This document shows, piece by piece, positions 24,752 to 35,045 of a stretch of 64,000 nt of DNA (the stretch's first letter is position 1; each line of letters starts with the position of its first letter). Origin of the DNA: Anaerolinea sp. Lineage in GTDB: Bacteria > Chloroflexota > Anaerolineae > Anaerolineales > Villigracilaceae. Location: contig DYID01000020.1 of assembly GCA_020723805.1 (NCBI GenBank), forward strand, positions 1 through 64,000, in the 5' to 3' direction. The position numbers and the translations under genes were made by a program. The notes beneath the pieces are model-generated. The model saw only the letters and a program-made list of their open reading frames with translations. It ran no database searches and was not told the origin of the DNA.

Positions 24752-26461
24752 ATGGAAACAGGTAAACACGTATACAAGGAAACAGGTAAACTTGGAAAAC
24801 AATCCCTGTCTACCCGTTTACGTGTTTACCTGTCTTCTGTGACCCTCTGGCTGCTCCCCCTCACCTTCCTCGTCGTCTTTTTCTTCTTTCCACTTTCCCG
24901 CATCCTCGCCCTCACCTTCTCCCCCGAAGTCATCACGTCTCAAAATTTACAAGTTACCACTCACGCACTGCGTTTTACTTTTTACCAAGCCTTCCTCTCC
25001 ACCCTTCTCACCCTTTTCCTCGGACTGCCCTCCGCCTACCTCTTCGCCCGTTTCGACTTTCGCGGCAAACCCCTGCTGCGCGCCATCACCGCCGTCCCCT
25101 TCATGCTCCCGACCGTTGTCGTTGCCGCCGCCTTCAACTCCCTCCTCGGTCCCCGCGGACTGCTCAATACACTAATTACCAATTACCAGTTACCAACTTT
25201 CACTCCCTCTCCTTTTGCCCTCATCCTCCTCGCCCACGTCTTCTACAACACCACCATCGTCATCCGCATCGTCGGCGCCGCCCTCTCCAACCTCGACCCC
25301 AAACTCGAGCAGACCGCCCGTTCCCTCGGCGCGGACTCCCTCCGCGTCTGGACGAACGTCACCCTGCCTCTTCTCCGCTCGTCCATCCTCGCCGCCTCAC
25401 TCCTCGTCTTCCTCTTCGACTTCACCTCCTTCGGCGTGATCCTGCTTCTTGGCGGCTCTCAATACGCCACCCTCGAAGTGGAAATCTACCTGCAAGCCGT
25501 CAAACTCCTCAACCTTCCGCTTGCGGCGTTCCTCTCCGTCATTCAACTCCTCTGCACGCTCACATTTTCCATTCTCTACTCGCACTTCATAACTCGCAAC
25601 TCATATCCATTAACCCCTCGCTCCGTTACCGCCAAGCCCCGCACCCTCCGGCAAAAACTCTTTGTCTTCTCTCTCATCCTTTTACTTTCTACTTTCTACT
25701 TTCTACCCCTCGCCTCCCTCCCCGCCCGCTCCCTCCTCCGCCTCGAAGCCAACCGCGGACAACGCGCCGAAGTCCAATATGGCTTTACCACCGACTATTA
25801 CACTGAACTCTTCATCAACCGCCGCGGCTCGGTCTTCTATGTCCCGCCCATTCGCGCGGCGTTCAACTCCCTCGCCTACGCCTCTGCGACAGTTGTTCTT
25901 TCCCTCCTCCTTGGCTTCCCCGCTGCCTTTGCCCTCGCCAAATCCACCCGCCTCGAAAAAATCCTCGACCCGCTCATCATGCTCCCGCTCGGCTCGTCTG
26001 CCGTCATGCTGGGGCTGGGATTCATCATCGCGTATGGCAAATGGCTCACCTCGCCGCTGCTCGTCCCGTTCGCGCATACGCTCGTCGCGCTCCCCTTCGT
26101 CATCCGCACACTGCAGCCCGCTATTGCCTCCATCCCCCAGCGCCTGCGGGATGCCGCCTCTACCCTCGGCGCCTCGCCCTTCGAAGTTTGGAAAAACATA
26201 GATCTGCCCATCCTTCGCCGCGCCGCGCTTGCCGCCGCCACCTTTGCCTTCACCGTCTCGCTCGGCGAATTTGGCGCCACCCTCCTCATCGCACGTCCTG
26301 AATATCCCACCATCCCTGTCGCCATCGAACGCTTCCTCTCCCAGCCCGGCGGACTCAACTACGGTCAAGCCATGGCGATGGCAACCCTCCTCATGCTTCT
26401 CACGACAATCAGCATTCTCCTCATCGAAAAATTCCGCCTCCCCAATACGGGAGACTTTTAG
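24752..26461 (+). CDS. thiP: Thiamine ABC transporter permease (two fused half-permeases)
   Basis: 569 residues with about twelve membrane spans and two BPD_transp_1 domains. Each has an EAA-type loop (EQTARSLGADSLRVWTNVTLP near 185; RDAASTLGASPFEVWKNIDLP near 475). Such fused permeases are typical of ThiP/FbpB. Start 4 bp after the upstream stop. The first ~30 codons are largely translated 8-bp tandem repeats (AGGTAAAC-type) and their inverse. In-frame 7-bp arrays also occur at 25174-25201 (AATTACC units) and 25681-25709 (TTCTACT units), in loops or at helix ends. They are unlikely to be ancestral sequence. Confidence 0.9.
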   Translation: METGKHVYKETGKLGKQSLSTRLRVYLSSVTLWLLPLTFLVVFFFFPLSRILALTFSPEVITSQNLQVTTHALRFTFYQAFLSTLLTLFLGLPSAYLFARFDFRGKPLLRAITAVPFMLPTVVVAAAFNSLLGPRGLLNTLITNYQLPTFTPSPFALILLAHVFYNTTIVIRIVGAALSNLDPKLEQTARSLGADSLRVWTNVTLPLLRSSILAASLLVFLFDFTSFGVILLLGGSQYATLEVEIYLQAVKLLNLPLAAFLSVIQLLCTLTFSILYSHFITRNSYPLTPRSVTAKPRTLRQKLFVFSLILLLSTFYFLPLASLPARSLLRLEANRGQRAEVQYGFTTDYYTELFINRRGSVFYVPPIRAAFNSLAYASATVVLSLLLGFPAAFALAKSTRLEKILDPLIMLPLGSSAVMLGLGFIIAYGKWLTSPLLVPFAHTLVALPFVIRTLQPAIASIPQRLRDAASTLGASPFEVWKNIDLPILRRAALAAATFAFTVSLGEFGATLLIARPEYPTIPVAIERFLSQPGGLNYGQAMAMATLLMLLTTISILLIEKFRLPNTGDF

Positions 26462-26500
26462 CAGCGTACTGCACGCTCTCTAGCGTGCAAAAGGAAATCC

Positions 26501-27511
26501 ATGCTCGAACTTCGCCACATCTACAAAACCTATGAGGGCAAACCGCTCCTCACCGACATCTCCTTCACCGTCCACTCCGGCGAGACGATCTGCCTGCTGG
26601 GCGCATCGGGGAGCGGCAAATCCACGCTTTTGCGGATGATTGCTGGATTGGAGACTCCCGACTCGGGCAGCATCCTCTTCAACGGCATGGACCTCGCCTC
26701 CACCCCGCCTCATCTTCGGGACTTTGGCTTGGTCTTTCAGGACTACGCGCTTTTTCCTCACCTCAACGTCAACGAGAATGTCGCCTTCGGATTGCGGATG
26801 CGCCGCCTGCCGCCGGACGAAATCAGGGAGCGTGTAGCCAAGTCTCTGAAAATAGTGAACCTGGGAGAGTTTGGTGAGCGGCGGGTCACCGACCTTTCGG
26901 GCGGCGAGCAGCAACGTGTGGCGTTAGCCCGCGCCCTTGCCATTCGTCCCCGCCTGATTATGTTCGATGAGCCCCTCGGCGCACTCGACCGTTTCCTGCG
27001 TGAAGACCTGCTCGGCGAACTGCGGAAGATTCTGCACAAGACCCAAATCCCCGCCATTTATGTGACCCACGACCAGGAGGAAGCCTTCACCATCGCAGAC
27101 CGTGTACTCATTCTTCACGAGGGACGCATCTTCCGCGAGGGGACGCCGGACGATGTGTGGGCGAATCCGCAGTCGGCGTATGTGGCGAGGTTTCTTGGGT
27201 TGGGAAATGTCCTCGAAGGGAGGATCAAAGAAAAGACGAAAGGGCAAAGATGGAAAGTGGAAAGCGATGCCGGTATCTTGCACGTCGAATGCGGGCATAA
27301 ACATCAGGAGGGAGAAAAAGTCCATTTGCTGGCGCGCCCGTTCGAGGTCCGGGATGAAGCGAATGTCATTTCAGGTACAGCCGCAGATGTGATCTTCCAG
27401 CAGGATCGGTATAAAGTCACGTTCGAGGACGGTCTGTTCGTCTATCTGGATGCGCCGCCGAAGATGGGGGAAAAACTTGCCGTGCGGGTTAAGGTAGAAT
27501 GTCTCGCATGA
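26501..27511 (+). CDS. ABC transporter ATP-binding protein for thiamine uptake
   Basis: 336 residues. Walker A GASGSGKST (near 34), Q-loop FQDYALFPH, signature LSGGEQQRVALARAL, Walker B LIMFDEPLGALD, switch His in VTHDQEEAFT. The C-terminal ~100 residues form a TOBE-like regulatory domain as in PotA/FbpC, making it longer than enterobacterial ThiQ. It energises the preceding permease. A hairpin GCACGCT/AGCGTGC (26470-26489) lies in the 39-bp gap before it. Specificity for thiamine comes from operon context only. Confidence 0.92.
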   Translation: MLELRHIYKTYEGKPLLTDISFTVHSGETICLLGASGSGKSTLLRMIAGLETPDSGSILFNGMDLASTPPHLRDFGLVFQDYALFPHLNVNENVAFGLRMRRLPPDEIRERVAKSLKIVNLGEFGERRVTDLSGGEQQRVALARALAIRPRLIMFDEPLGALDRFLREDLLGELRKILHKTQIPAIYVTHDQEEAFTIADRVLILHEGRIFREGTPDDVWANPQSAYVARFLGLGNVLEGRIKEKTKGQRWKVESDAGILHVECGHKHQEGEKVHLLARPFEVRDEANVISGTAADVIFQQDRYKVTFEDGLFVYLDAPPKMGEKLAVRVKVECLA

Positions 27512-27963
27512 ATGTCACTGTGCTGAAAAAGAATCTCGCCGGCGAAGTGATCTGGAAGTACGAGGGCGTGGTGCTGCATCGTGATGAGACTTCCGTCACG
27601 ATTGAGGCGCTGTTCGACCGCGACGACCTCCCTTTCATGGATACCACTCTGAAAAAGGGCGACCGCTTTGTCGAGTTCTATTATTCCGACCGCTGGTACA
27701 ACATCTTCGAGATTTATGACCGTGACAACGGGCGGGTCAAAGGCTGGTATTGCAATGTGGGCATGCCTGCCGTGATCGAAGATGGGATTGTTTCCTATGT
27801 TGACCTTGCCCTCGATTTGTGGGTTTCGGCAGACGGGAAGCAAACCGTTTTGGACGAAGATGAATTTTCAGAATTGGTATTGGATGAGGAAGTGAGGGTT
27901 CGCGCTCGAAAAGGACTGGATGAATTGAAGGAATATTTTGCGTCAAAAAATCCTCCGCGGTGA
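27508..27963 (+). CDS. DUF402 family protein, possible nucleoside di/triphosphate phosphatase
   Basis: About 151 residues; ATG 27508 overlaps the ATPase stop (ATGA), though ATG 27499 is also in frame. It carries the DUF402 core: HRDE, FYYSDRWYNIFEIYD, KGWYCNVGMPA, YVDLALDLWV and LDEDEFSELV. Characterised relatives (FomD, YgaC) hydrolyse nucleotide phosphates. Translational coupling to the thiamine operon is notable, but a thiamine role is not established. A bidirectional terminator overlaps its stop codon. Confidence 0.83.
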   Translation: MNVTVLKKNLAGEVIWKYEGVVLHRDETSVTIEALFDRDDLPFMDTTLKKGDRFVEFYYSDRWYNIFEIYDRDNGRVKGWYCNVGMPAVIEDGIVSYVDLALDLWVSADGKQTVLDEDEFSELVLDEEVRVRARKGLDELKEYFASKNPPR

Positions 27964-27978
27964 TGACGGAGGATTTTT
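27945..27978. terminator. Bidirectional intrinsic terminator
   Basis: AAAAAATCCTCCG and CGGAGGATTTTT flank a short loop. It ends the plus-strand thiamine operon and can also end the minus-strand small gene at 28007-28168. The hairpin includes the last codons of the DUF402 gene. Confidence 0.88.
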
Positions 27979-28006
27979 ATGCCCGCGAGTGGCGTGTGCG
28001 ATGAAT

Positions 28007-28168
28007 TTAGAAATTCAGGCTTTGCAGGATGGCATCACCATACGTCCAGGCTGCCCACAAGCCTACACAACAACAGCAAAGCAGGACAACGGCAACAACA
28101 GCAATGATGATGATGGTGGTGTTCTTCTTTTTGGGCTCTTCAACGGTGGGGGGCATTTGCTCGTTCAT
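28007..28168 (-). CDS. Small single-span membrane protein with Cys4 run
   Basis: 53 residues, too short for the ORF track. ATG 28168 follows AAGGAGAG at good spacing. A hydrophilic N-terminus (MNEQMPPTVEEPKKKN) leads into one membrane helix (TTIIIIAVVAVVLL), then CCCCVGLWAAW and a short tail. Codon use (many GCC/GTT/ATC) looks coding, and a terminator sits 30 bp downstream. The four consecutive cysteines at the membrane exit could be lipidated or bind metal; this is speculative. Function unknown. Confidence 0.72.
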   Translation of the reverse strand: MNEQMPPTVEEPKKKNTTIIIIAVVAVVLLCCCCVGLWAAWTYGDAILQSLNF

Positions 28169-28206
28169 GAGTTCTCTCCTTTGCATGAATGATTTTGGGG
28201 ATTATA

Positions 28207-28773
28207 TCAGGGAACGTTTTTGTCCATTCTTTTCCAGATGCGCCAGACGATGAAGGAAGCGATGACGACCAGCAGGGTGCCGATGAGAATGGGCAGAACA
28301 ACCGCCACAATGGACAACACCGTGGAAGTGACATCCTCCGCGATGCTGACGGGGACGTTACCTGCGCCGCCCGTCGTCGCGGTGACGGCGGGGCGCACGA
28401 TGCCCGACTTGGTGAGGTGCACCGTCCCTGCCACGAGCAGACCCGCCGCAAGCGCAAGGACGGGATGAACATCGGTCACCACGTCCGCGCTGGCGGCAAA
28501 AACGATGGCGCCGGCCGTGGGACGCACGAAGGTTTGAATCAGGTCGTTGAGGTGGTTGACGGCGGGGACCTTGTCTGCCAGCATTTCGATGATGACAAGG
28601 ATGCACAACAGCAGGATGATCCAGGGGTTGGAGAGGGTATCCCAGGGCTTGTTGAGGGTGATGAGGTTGGTGTAGTGCGCCAGCAAACCGACGACGAGCA
28701 GGGGGATGTAGGCGTTCAAGCCGGCGCTGGCAGAAAGCCCAAAGGCGGTGAAAATTCCGGTCAGTAGTTCCAT
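28207..28773 (-). CDS. DUF4126 family membrane protein
   Basis: 188 residues from MELLTGIFTAFG, which has a GGAG just upstream; the tracked ORF start lies 27 codons earlier. Hydrophobic throughout with about five spans and the family pattern LSASAGLNAYIPLLVVGLLAHY, AGAIVFAASADV and HPVLALAAGLLVAG. The role of DUF4126 proteins is not known. It lies 25 bp after the DUF2085 gene on the same strand, so both are probably co-transcribed. Confidence 0.82.
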   Translation of the reverse strand: MELLTGIFTAFGLSASAGLNAYIPLLVVGLLAHYTNLITLNKPWDTLSNPWIILLLCILVIIEMLADKVPAVNHLNDLIQTFVRPTAGAIVFAASADVVTDVHPVLALAAGLLVAGTVHLTKSGIVRPAVTATTGGAGNVPVSIAEDVTSTVLSIVAVVLPILIGTLLVVIASFIVWRIWKRMDKNVP

Positions 28774-28798
28774 AGAGTCTCCAGAGTCGGGGTGAGAA

Positions 28799-29635
28799 TC
28801 AGCCCAGGGGAAAACCTCCCCAGGTTCCGGTAAGGCGGAAGCGAAGCAGGTCAATGAGGGTGATGAGGAGCAGGGCGAGGGTCAAGCCGGCAAGGAGGGG
28901 CATCCACATCTGTATCAGCGTCTCGAAGGTGTTTTCGAGGCGCATCATCAGCACCCAAACCATGCTGAAGACGATGATGAGCAGAGATAACACTCCCAGC
29001 ACGCTGACGATGGCAATGGGGTAGAGAACGGCGGGATGTTCGGTGAGGATGAGCAGGTCAACGACCAGAACAATGCCGATGAGGATGCCGAGTTTTTTCC
29101 AGTCGAGGGCGGGAGCGGGGTTGTAGGTCTTCCATGCAGAACTGTTGAAGGCGGGGTAGAGGATGGACCCCAGGGCGATGCCCATGCCGCTGCCGCTGAA
29201 GAGCCGCAGGATGTTGTTGGGAACATAGAGATTAGGAATGTTTTCGAATATGCCCGGTGAAGTTTGCTTGAGCAGGTAGAGGTAGGAGTTCGAGCCATCG
29301 AGGGCGAAGGCAAAGAGAAAGAAGAGGAGCGGCGCGCCGAGTTTCCAGCCGGGCATGCCGCTTTTCTTGGGGCTGGTGAGTGACAGGAAGAGAAGCGTGA
29401 GACCGGCTGCGTAGAATTCGCCGGTACAACGTGCGCAGAGCGGTAACTGTCGTCCGAAGAGGTGAAAGGAGCGTTCGTCAATGCGGTGACAGACGGCGTA
29501 GCCGATGGCATCCGCTTTACCGAGGATGCCCGGTGGCGCGATGTAGAACCAAACGCCGAATGCGAGGAGGGCGGCAAGGGGAAGGAGCCAGCGGGCGAGG
29601 AGGTCGGCTTTGGTGCGGGGGACGGTTTGTTCCAT
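28799..29635 (-). CDS. DUF2085 family membrane protein
   Basis: 278 residues with about seven hydrophobic segments. It contains the DUF2085 signature: AVCHRIDERSFHLFG, then LPLCARCTGEFYAAG, with conserved His and three Cys that could bind a metal at the membrane face. Function of the family is unknown. It is followed by the DUF4126 gene. Confidence 0.87.
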   Translation of the reverse strand: MEQTVPRTKADLLARWLLPLAALLAFGVWFYIAPPGILGKADAIGYAVCHRIDERSFHLFGRQLPLCARCTGEFYAAGLTLLFLSLTSPKKSGMPGWKLGAPLLFFLFAFALDGSNSYLYLLKQTSPGIFENIPNLYVPNNILRLFSGSGMGIALGSILYPAFNSSAWKTYNPAPALDWKKLGILIGIVLVVDLLILTEHPAVLYPIAIVSVLGVLSLLIIVFSMVWVLMMRLENTFETLIQMWMPLLAGLTLALLLITLIDLLRFRLTGTWGGFPLG

Positions 29636-29740
29636 GCGCTGATTATATGGGGTTATACGGTGATGTGCAAGAAAAGATGCTTTTGGGTGGATGAAGCAAC
29701 TGGTTATATTCGCAGTGGGGGAGCGCCCAATGTCGTGGGT

Positions 29741-29845
29741 TTAGCCACAGAGAGCGCAGAGATTTTGAGATTTTTCTCAGAGATCTCTGTGAGCTCTGTG
29801 GCAGAAAAATCTTTAGCCCATTCTTTTAGACACTCTCGTTTCATT
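29741..29845. repeat. Dispersed palindromic repeat, copy 1
   Basis: A ~100-bp element starting TTAGCCACAGAGAG, with the inverted GAGCTCTGTGGC near its right side. A second copy, highly similar by eye, is at 52786-52885. Both end with TTTAGCCCAT. The surrounding gap 29636-29911 holds no gene. Confidence 0.8.
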
Positions 29846-29911
29846 TTGGCATTTCTTCCATAACCGCACGAGGCGCTCATCTTCCTTCGCACAGACTGGT
29901 AAAATCACACC

Positions 29912-30835
29912 ATGATCCGCGTCGTCTTCATGGGCTCGCCCGATTTCGCCCTCCCCACCCTGCACGCCCTCGCAAAAACCTACGATGTCGTTGGCGTCGT
30001 CACCCAGCCCGACCGCGCCTCCGGTCGCGGGCGCGAACTCAAACCGCCGCCCGTCAAAACCCTTGCGCAGGAACTCGGCATTCCCGTCATTCAACCGGAA
30101 AAACTCAAACAACCCGAAGCCATGCAGCAACTGCGCGATTGGGCGCCCGACCTCATCGTCGTGGCGGCGTTCGGGCAAATCCTCCGCACCGAGGTTCTCG
30201 AACTGCCGCGCTTCGGTTGCGTCAACGTTCATGCCTCCCTGCTCCCGCGCTGGCGAGGCGCCGCACCCATTCAAGCCGCCATCCTGGCAGGCGATGAAGA
30301 GACCGGCGTGACCATCATGCAGATGGACGCCGGGCTCGACACCGGTCCCATCCTGGCAAAACGCGCCATCCGCCTCAAAGCGGACGATACGGCTGGTTCG
30401 GTCTTCCAAGCCTTATCCACGCTGGGAGCGGATCTGCTCCTCGAAACCCTGCCCGATTATCTCGCCGGCAAACTGACGCCAACCCCACAACCCGCAGAGG
30501 GGGTCACCTACGCCCCCATGCTCAAAAAAGAAGATGGACGCCTCGACTTCCACGCCGACGTGAACGAGTTGGAACGCAAAGTGCGGGCGTTCAACCCCTG
30601 GCCCAGCGCCTTCATGGACTTCGACGGCACGATGCTCAAAATCCAGCGCGCGCACGTTGCCCCTCTCCCCGCGGGAGAGAGAGGGGCATCAGCGGGGCAA
30701 AGGCTCATTGTCCAGAATCAGCCCGCAGTCGTGGCGCGAGGCGGTGTTCTCGTCCTCGACGAAGTTCAGCCGGCCGGGAAAAAGCCGATGAGCGGAAAGT
30801 CCTTCCTCGCCGGCGCGCGCAATTGGGAAGCCTGA
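29912..30835 (+). CDS. fmt: Methionyl-tRNA formyltransferase
   Basis: 307 residues. It formylates initiator Met-tRNA with 10-formyl-THF. Visible: GSPDFALPTLHAL at the N-terminus, HASLLPRWRGAAPIQAAIL (catalytic Asn/His/Asp region) and MDAGLDTGPIL, with the C-terminal OB-like domain after ~205. A TAAAAT lies only 6 bp before the ATG with no Shine-Dalgarno, so the mRNA may be leaderless. A palindrome of the CCCTCTCCC/GGGAGAG type (30657-30688) is translated in frame within the C-terminal domain as LPAGERGA. Confidence 0.94.
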   Translation: MIRVVFMGSPDFALPTLHALAKTYDVVGVVTQPDRASGRGRELKPPPVKTLAQELGIPVIQPEKLKQPEAMQQLRDWAPDLIVVAAFGQILRTEVLELPRFGCVNVHASLLPRWRGAAPIQAAILAGDEETGVTIMQMDAGLDTGPILAKRAIRLKADDTAGSVFQALSTLGADLLLETLPDYLAGKLTPTPQPAEGVTYAPMLKKEDGRLDFHADVNELERKVRAFNPWPSAFMDFDGTMLKIQRAHVAPLPAGERGASAGQRLIVQNQPAVVARGGVLVLDEVQPAGKKPMSGKSFLAGARNWEA

Positions 30836-30925
30836 ATTTCATCTTCGTCCATGAGAATACCCTGCCCAAAATGACGGACAGGTCATATAATTTTTCCGGC
30901 ACAAGACATGCAGAAAGGAGTGCTT

Positions 30926-31642
30926 ATGGCTGAAGAACCGCAAGGATGTGCCCGCACTACCGGAACCGTGATGGGGGAAAAACCGACCGCCGAACAAACA
31001 AGCGATACCACCCAATCACAAAAGGAGGCGATTATGACCGCACGCGTGGGGCAAAAAGCGCCCGATTTCCAGGCGCCCATGTACTATCAGGGTAAGTTCG
31101 GAAGCGTCAAGCTTTCCGACTTTTTGGGGCAATGGATTTTGCTCTGCTTCTACCCCGGAGATTTCACCTTTGTCTGAGCGACCGAAGTGTCAGCGGTCGC
31201 TGCCAAATATCCCGAATTGCAGAAAATGGGGGTGGAGGTGATTTCCGTAAGTGTGGACAGCCACTTTGTGCATAAGATGTGGAACGACCACGAACTGTCG
31301 AAGATGGTGGAGGGCGGTGTGCCGTTCCGCATGGCTTCGGATCAGGCGGGGAACGTGGGACGCGCCTATGGCGTGTGGGACGAGAACCAGGGCATCGAAC
31401 TGCGCGGACGCTTCATCATTGACCCCGATGGCGTGATCCAGGCAATGGAGGTGATGACTCCGCCGGTGGGCCGCCGCCTGGCTGAGACGATCCGACAAAT
31501 TCAGGCGTTCCAGCATGTCCGTGAGACGAAGGGCGCGGAAGCAACTCCCGCAGGCTGGATGCCGGGCGATATGACGCTGAAGCCGGGTCCCGACCTGGTG
31601 GGCAATGTCTGGAAGGTCTGGAATCCTTCGATGGAAAAGTAA
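30926..31642 (+). CDS. Peroxiredoxin (AhpC/Prx1 type), probable selenoprotein with in-frame TGA
   Basis: The track splits this gene at TGA 31175-31177, but one frame gives a complete peroxiredoxin. FYPGDFTFV-[TGA]-ATEVSAVAAKYPEL matches the family's FYPxDFTFVCPTE, so TGA sits exactly at the peroxidatic cysteine. A hairpin suited to a bacterial SECIS follows at once. 238 residues, Sec84, from ATG 30926 (GAAAGGAG upstream). A second ATG at 31034 with a perfect AAAGGAGG would give 202 residues, Sec48, close to the family norm, so two isoforms are possible. The usual C-terminal resolving Cys (VCPA) is replaced by ATPA. It reduces peroxides. It is convergent with oxyR, and katG lies beyond. Sequencing error or a dead gene is less likely because downstream codons stay conserved. 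Confidence 0.88.
31175..31205 (+). promoter_or_regulatory. Candidate bacterial SECIS element at the UGA codon
   Basis: Two alternative hairpins start right after UGA. One is a 7-bp perfect stem GCGACCG/CGGTCGC (31178-31200). The other is CAGC/GCTG closing a GGTC loop, extended below a mismatch by TG/CA (31188-31205). In the second the apical loop begins 17 nt after UGA with G in its first positions, matching the published spacing rule for bacterial SECIS. Confidence 0.65.
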
Positions 31643-31661
31643 GCATACGCTGAAAAAGTCA

Positions 31662-31694
31662 TCGTCCCCGCTTCTCAGCGGGGACTGTTTTTTT
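31662..31694 (+). terminator. Intrinsic terminator of the peroxiredoxin gene
   Basis: GTCCCCGC/GCGGGGAC hairpin followed by TGTTTTTTT, between the convergent peroxiredoxin and oxyR genes; the T-run touches the oxyR stop. Confidence 0.88.
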
Positions 31695-32577
31695 ACGCGG
31701 GATATTCCTCGCGCACGATCGCAATGAATTTCTTGGCGAGAAACGATTGCGTCCGTTCGACGTGAGTCGCCGCGGCAATTTTTCGCTGCGGGGCGGCGCC
31801 GCTCAATTCACGATAGATAACCTGTTTTGATTGATCGCTCACCGCCAGCGCTTTTGGCACAAGGGAAACCCCCAAACCCATTGCAACACAATTTTGTACA
31901 GTGGATAATTGAGCGGTGTGACAGACAATTTTCATTTCCAAATCCTGTTGATAACAAAAAGATTGCACCTGCTCGCCAAGGCAATGTACTTCACTCAACG
32001 CGATAAAAGGGAATTTGTCCAATTCTTTGACGTGAATATTCGCGCGGCTGATAATGTCGTTGGCTTTGGAGGAAGCCACCAATAACGGCTCGCTCAACAA
32101 CTCTTCGGTCCGGATCAGTCTGTTGTGGATGGGCGTGCTGGTGATACCCACATCCAATTTGCCATCCACAATATCGTGGACGAGGGCTTCGGTCAAATCT
32201 TCATGGACGGAGAGGCGCGCCTCGGGAAATTCCTGGTTGAAGCGTTTGATGACGCGCGGCAGGACAAAAGGCGCAATGGTGGGAATAAAGCCGACACTTA
32301 ACCTGCCGCGGCTGGAATCTGCTTCCTGATTCATCGAATGTTTGATGTCCTGCAATTCGGCAAGGATGCTGACGGCGCGGGGAAGCAAAGCACGCCCTGC
32401 GTCCGTTAGGACGACGCGGCGGGGAAGGCGGTCAAAGAGAGGCGTGCCCAATTCCTGCTCCAGTTTTTGAATCTGCTGGCTGAGAGAAGGTTGAGTGACG
32501 TTACACCGTTCGGCGGCGCGGCTGAAACTTCCCGTTTCGGCAACGGCAACAAAGTAGGTCAGTTGGTGAATTTCCAT
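31693..32577 (-). CDS. oxyR: LysR-type peroxide sensor OxyR
   Basis: 294 residues from MEIHQLTYFV; the tracked ORF starts 11 codons earlier. An N-terminal LysR winged helix (FVAVAETGSFSRAAERCNVTQPSLSQQIQKLE) is followed by the regulatory domain. That domain has HCLGEQVQSFC near 205, with the two cysteines nine residues apart as in E. coli OxyR (C199/C208). Peroxide would form this disulfide and activate transcription. It is divergent from katG with an OxyR-consensus site between them and convergent with the Sec-peroxiredoxin. Confidence 0.93.
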   Translation of the reverse strand: MEIHQLTYFVAVAETGSFSRAAERCNVTQPSLSQQIQKLEQELGTPLFDRLPRRVVLTDAGRALLPRAVSILAELQDIKHSMNQEADSSRGRLSVGFIPTIAPFVLPRVIKRFNQEFPEARLSVHEDLTEALVHDIVDGKLDVGITSTPIHNRLIRTEELLSEPLLVASSKANDIISRANIHVKELDKFPFIALSEVHCLGEQVQSFCYQQDLEMKIVCHTAQLSTVQNCVAMGLGVSLVPKALAVSDQSKQVIYRELSGAAPQRKIAAATHVERTQSFLAKKFIAIVREEYPA

Positions 32578-32626
32578 TTTGATTCTCTCGGCTGGTTTTG
32601 CGGGGGGCATCTGCCTTTGGGGATAT

Positions 32627-34941
<2,315 letters not shown>

Positions 34942-34976
34942 AAACGCGAAAAGGGCGAACCTTTTCTTCCACCTCG

Positions 34977-35010
34977 AACAGGACTGGCGCAAGTCAGTCC
35001 TGTTTTGTTT
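34977..35010 (+). terminator. Intrinsic terminator after katG
   Basis: AACAGGACTG/CAGTCCTGTT hairpin followed by a T-rich tract; a smaller AAAAGG/CCTTTT hairpin precedes it. Confidence 0.82.
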
Positions 35011-35045
35011 TACAATAGGGCATCTTCCAAATTTGGAGGGCATCC

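Noticed and set aside
31187-31642. Separate 151-aa gene after a truncated 89-aa ORF
   Set aside because: Both halves together make one peroxiredoxin; the TGA lies at the catalytic Cys and no ribosome site precedes the ATG at 31187.
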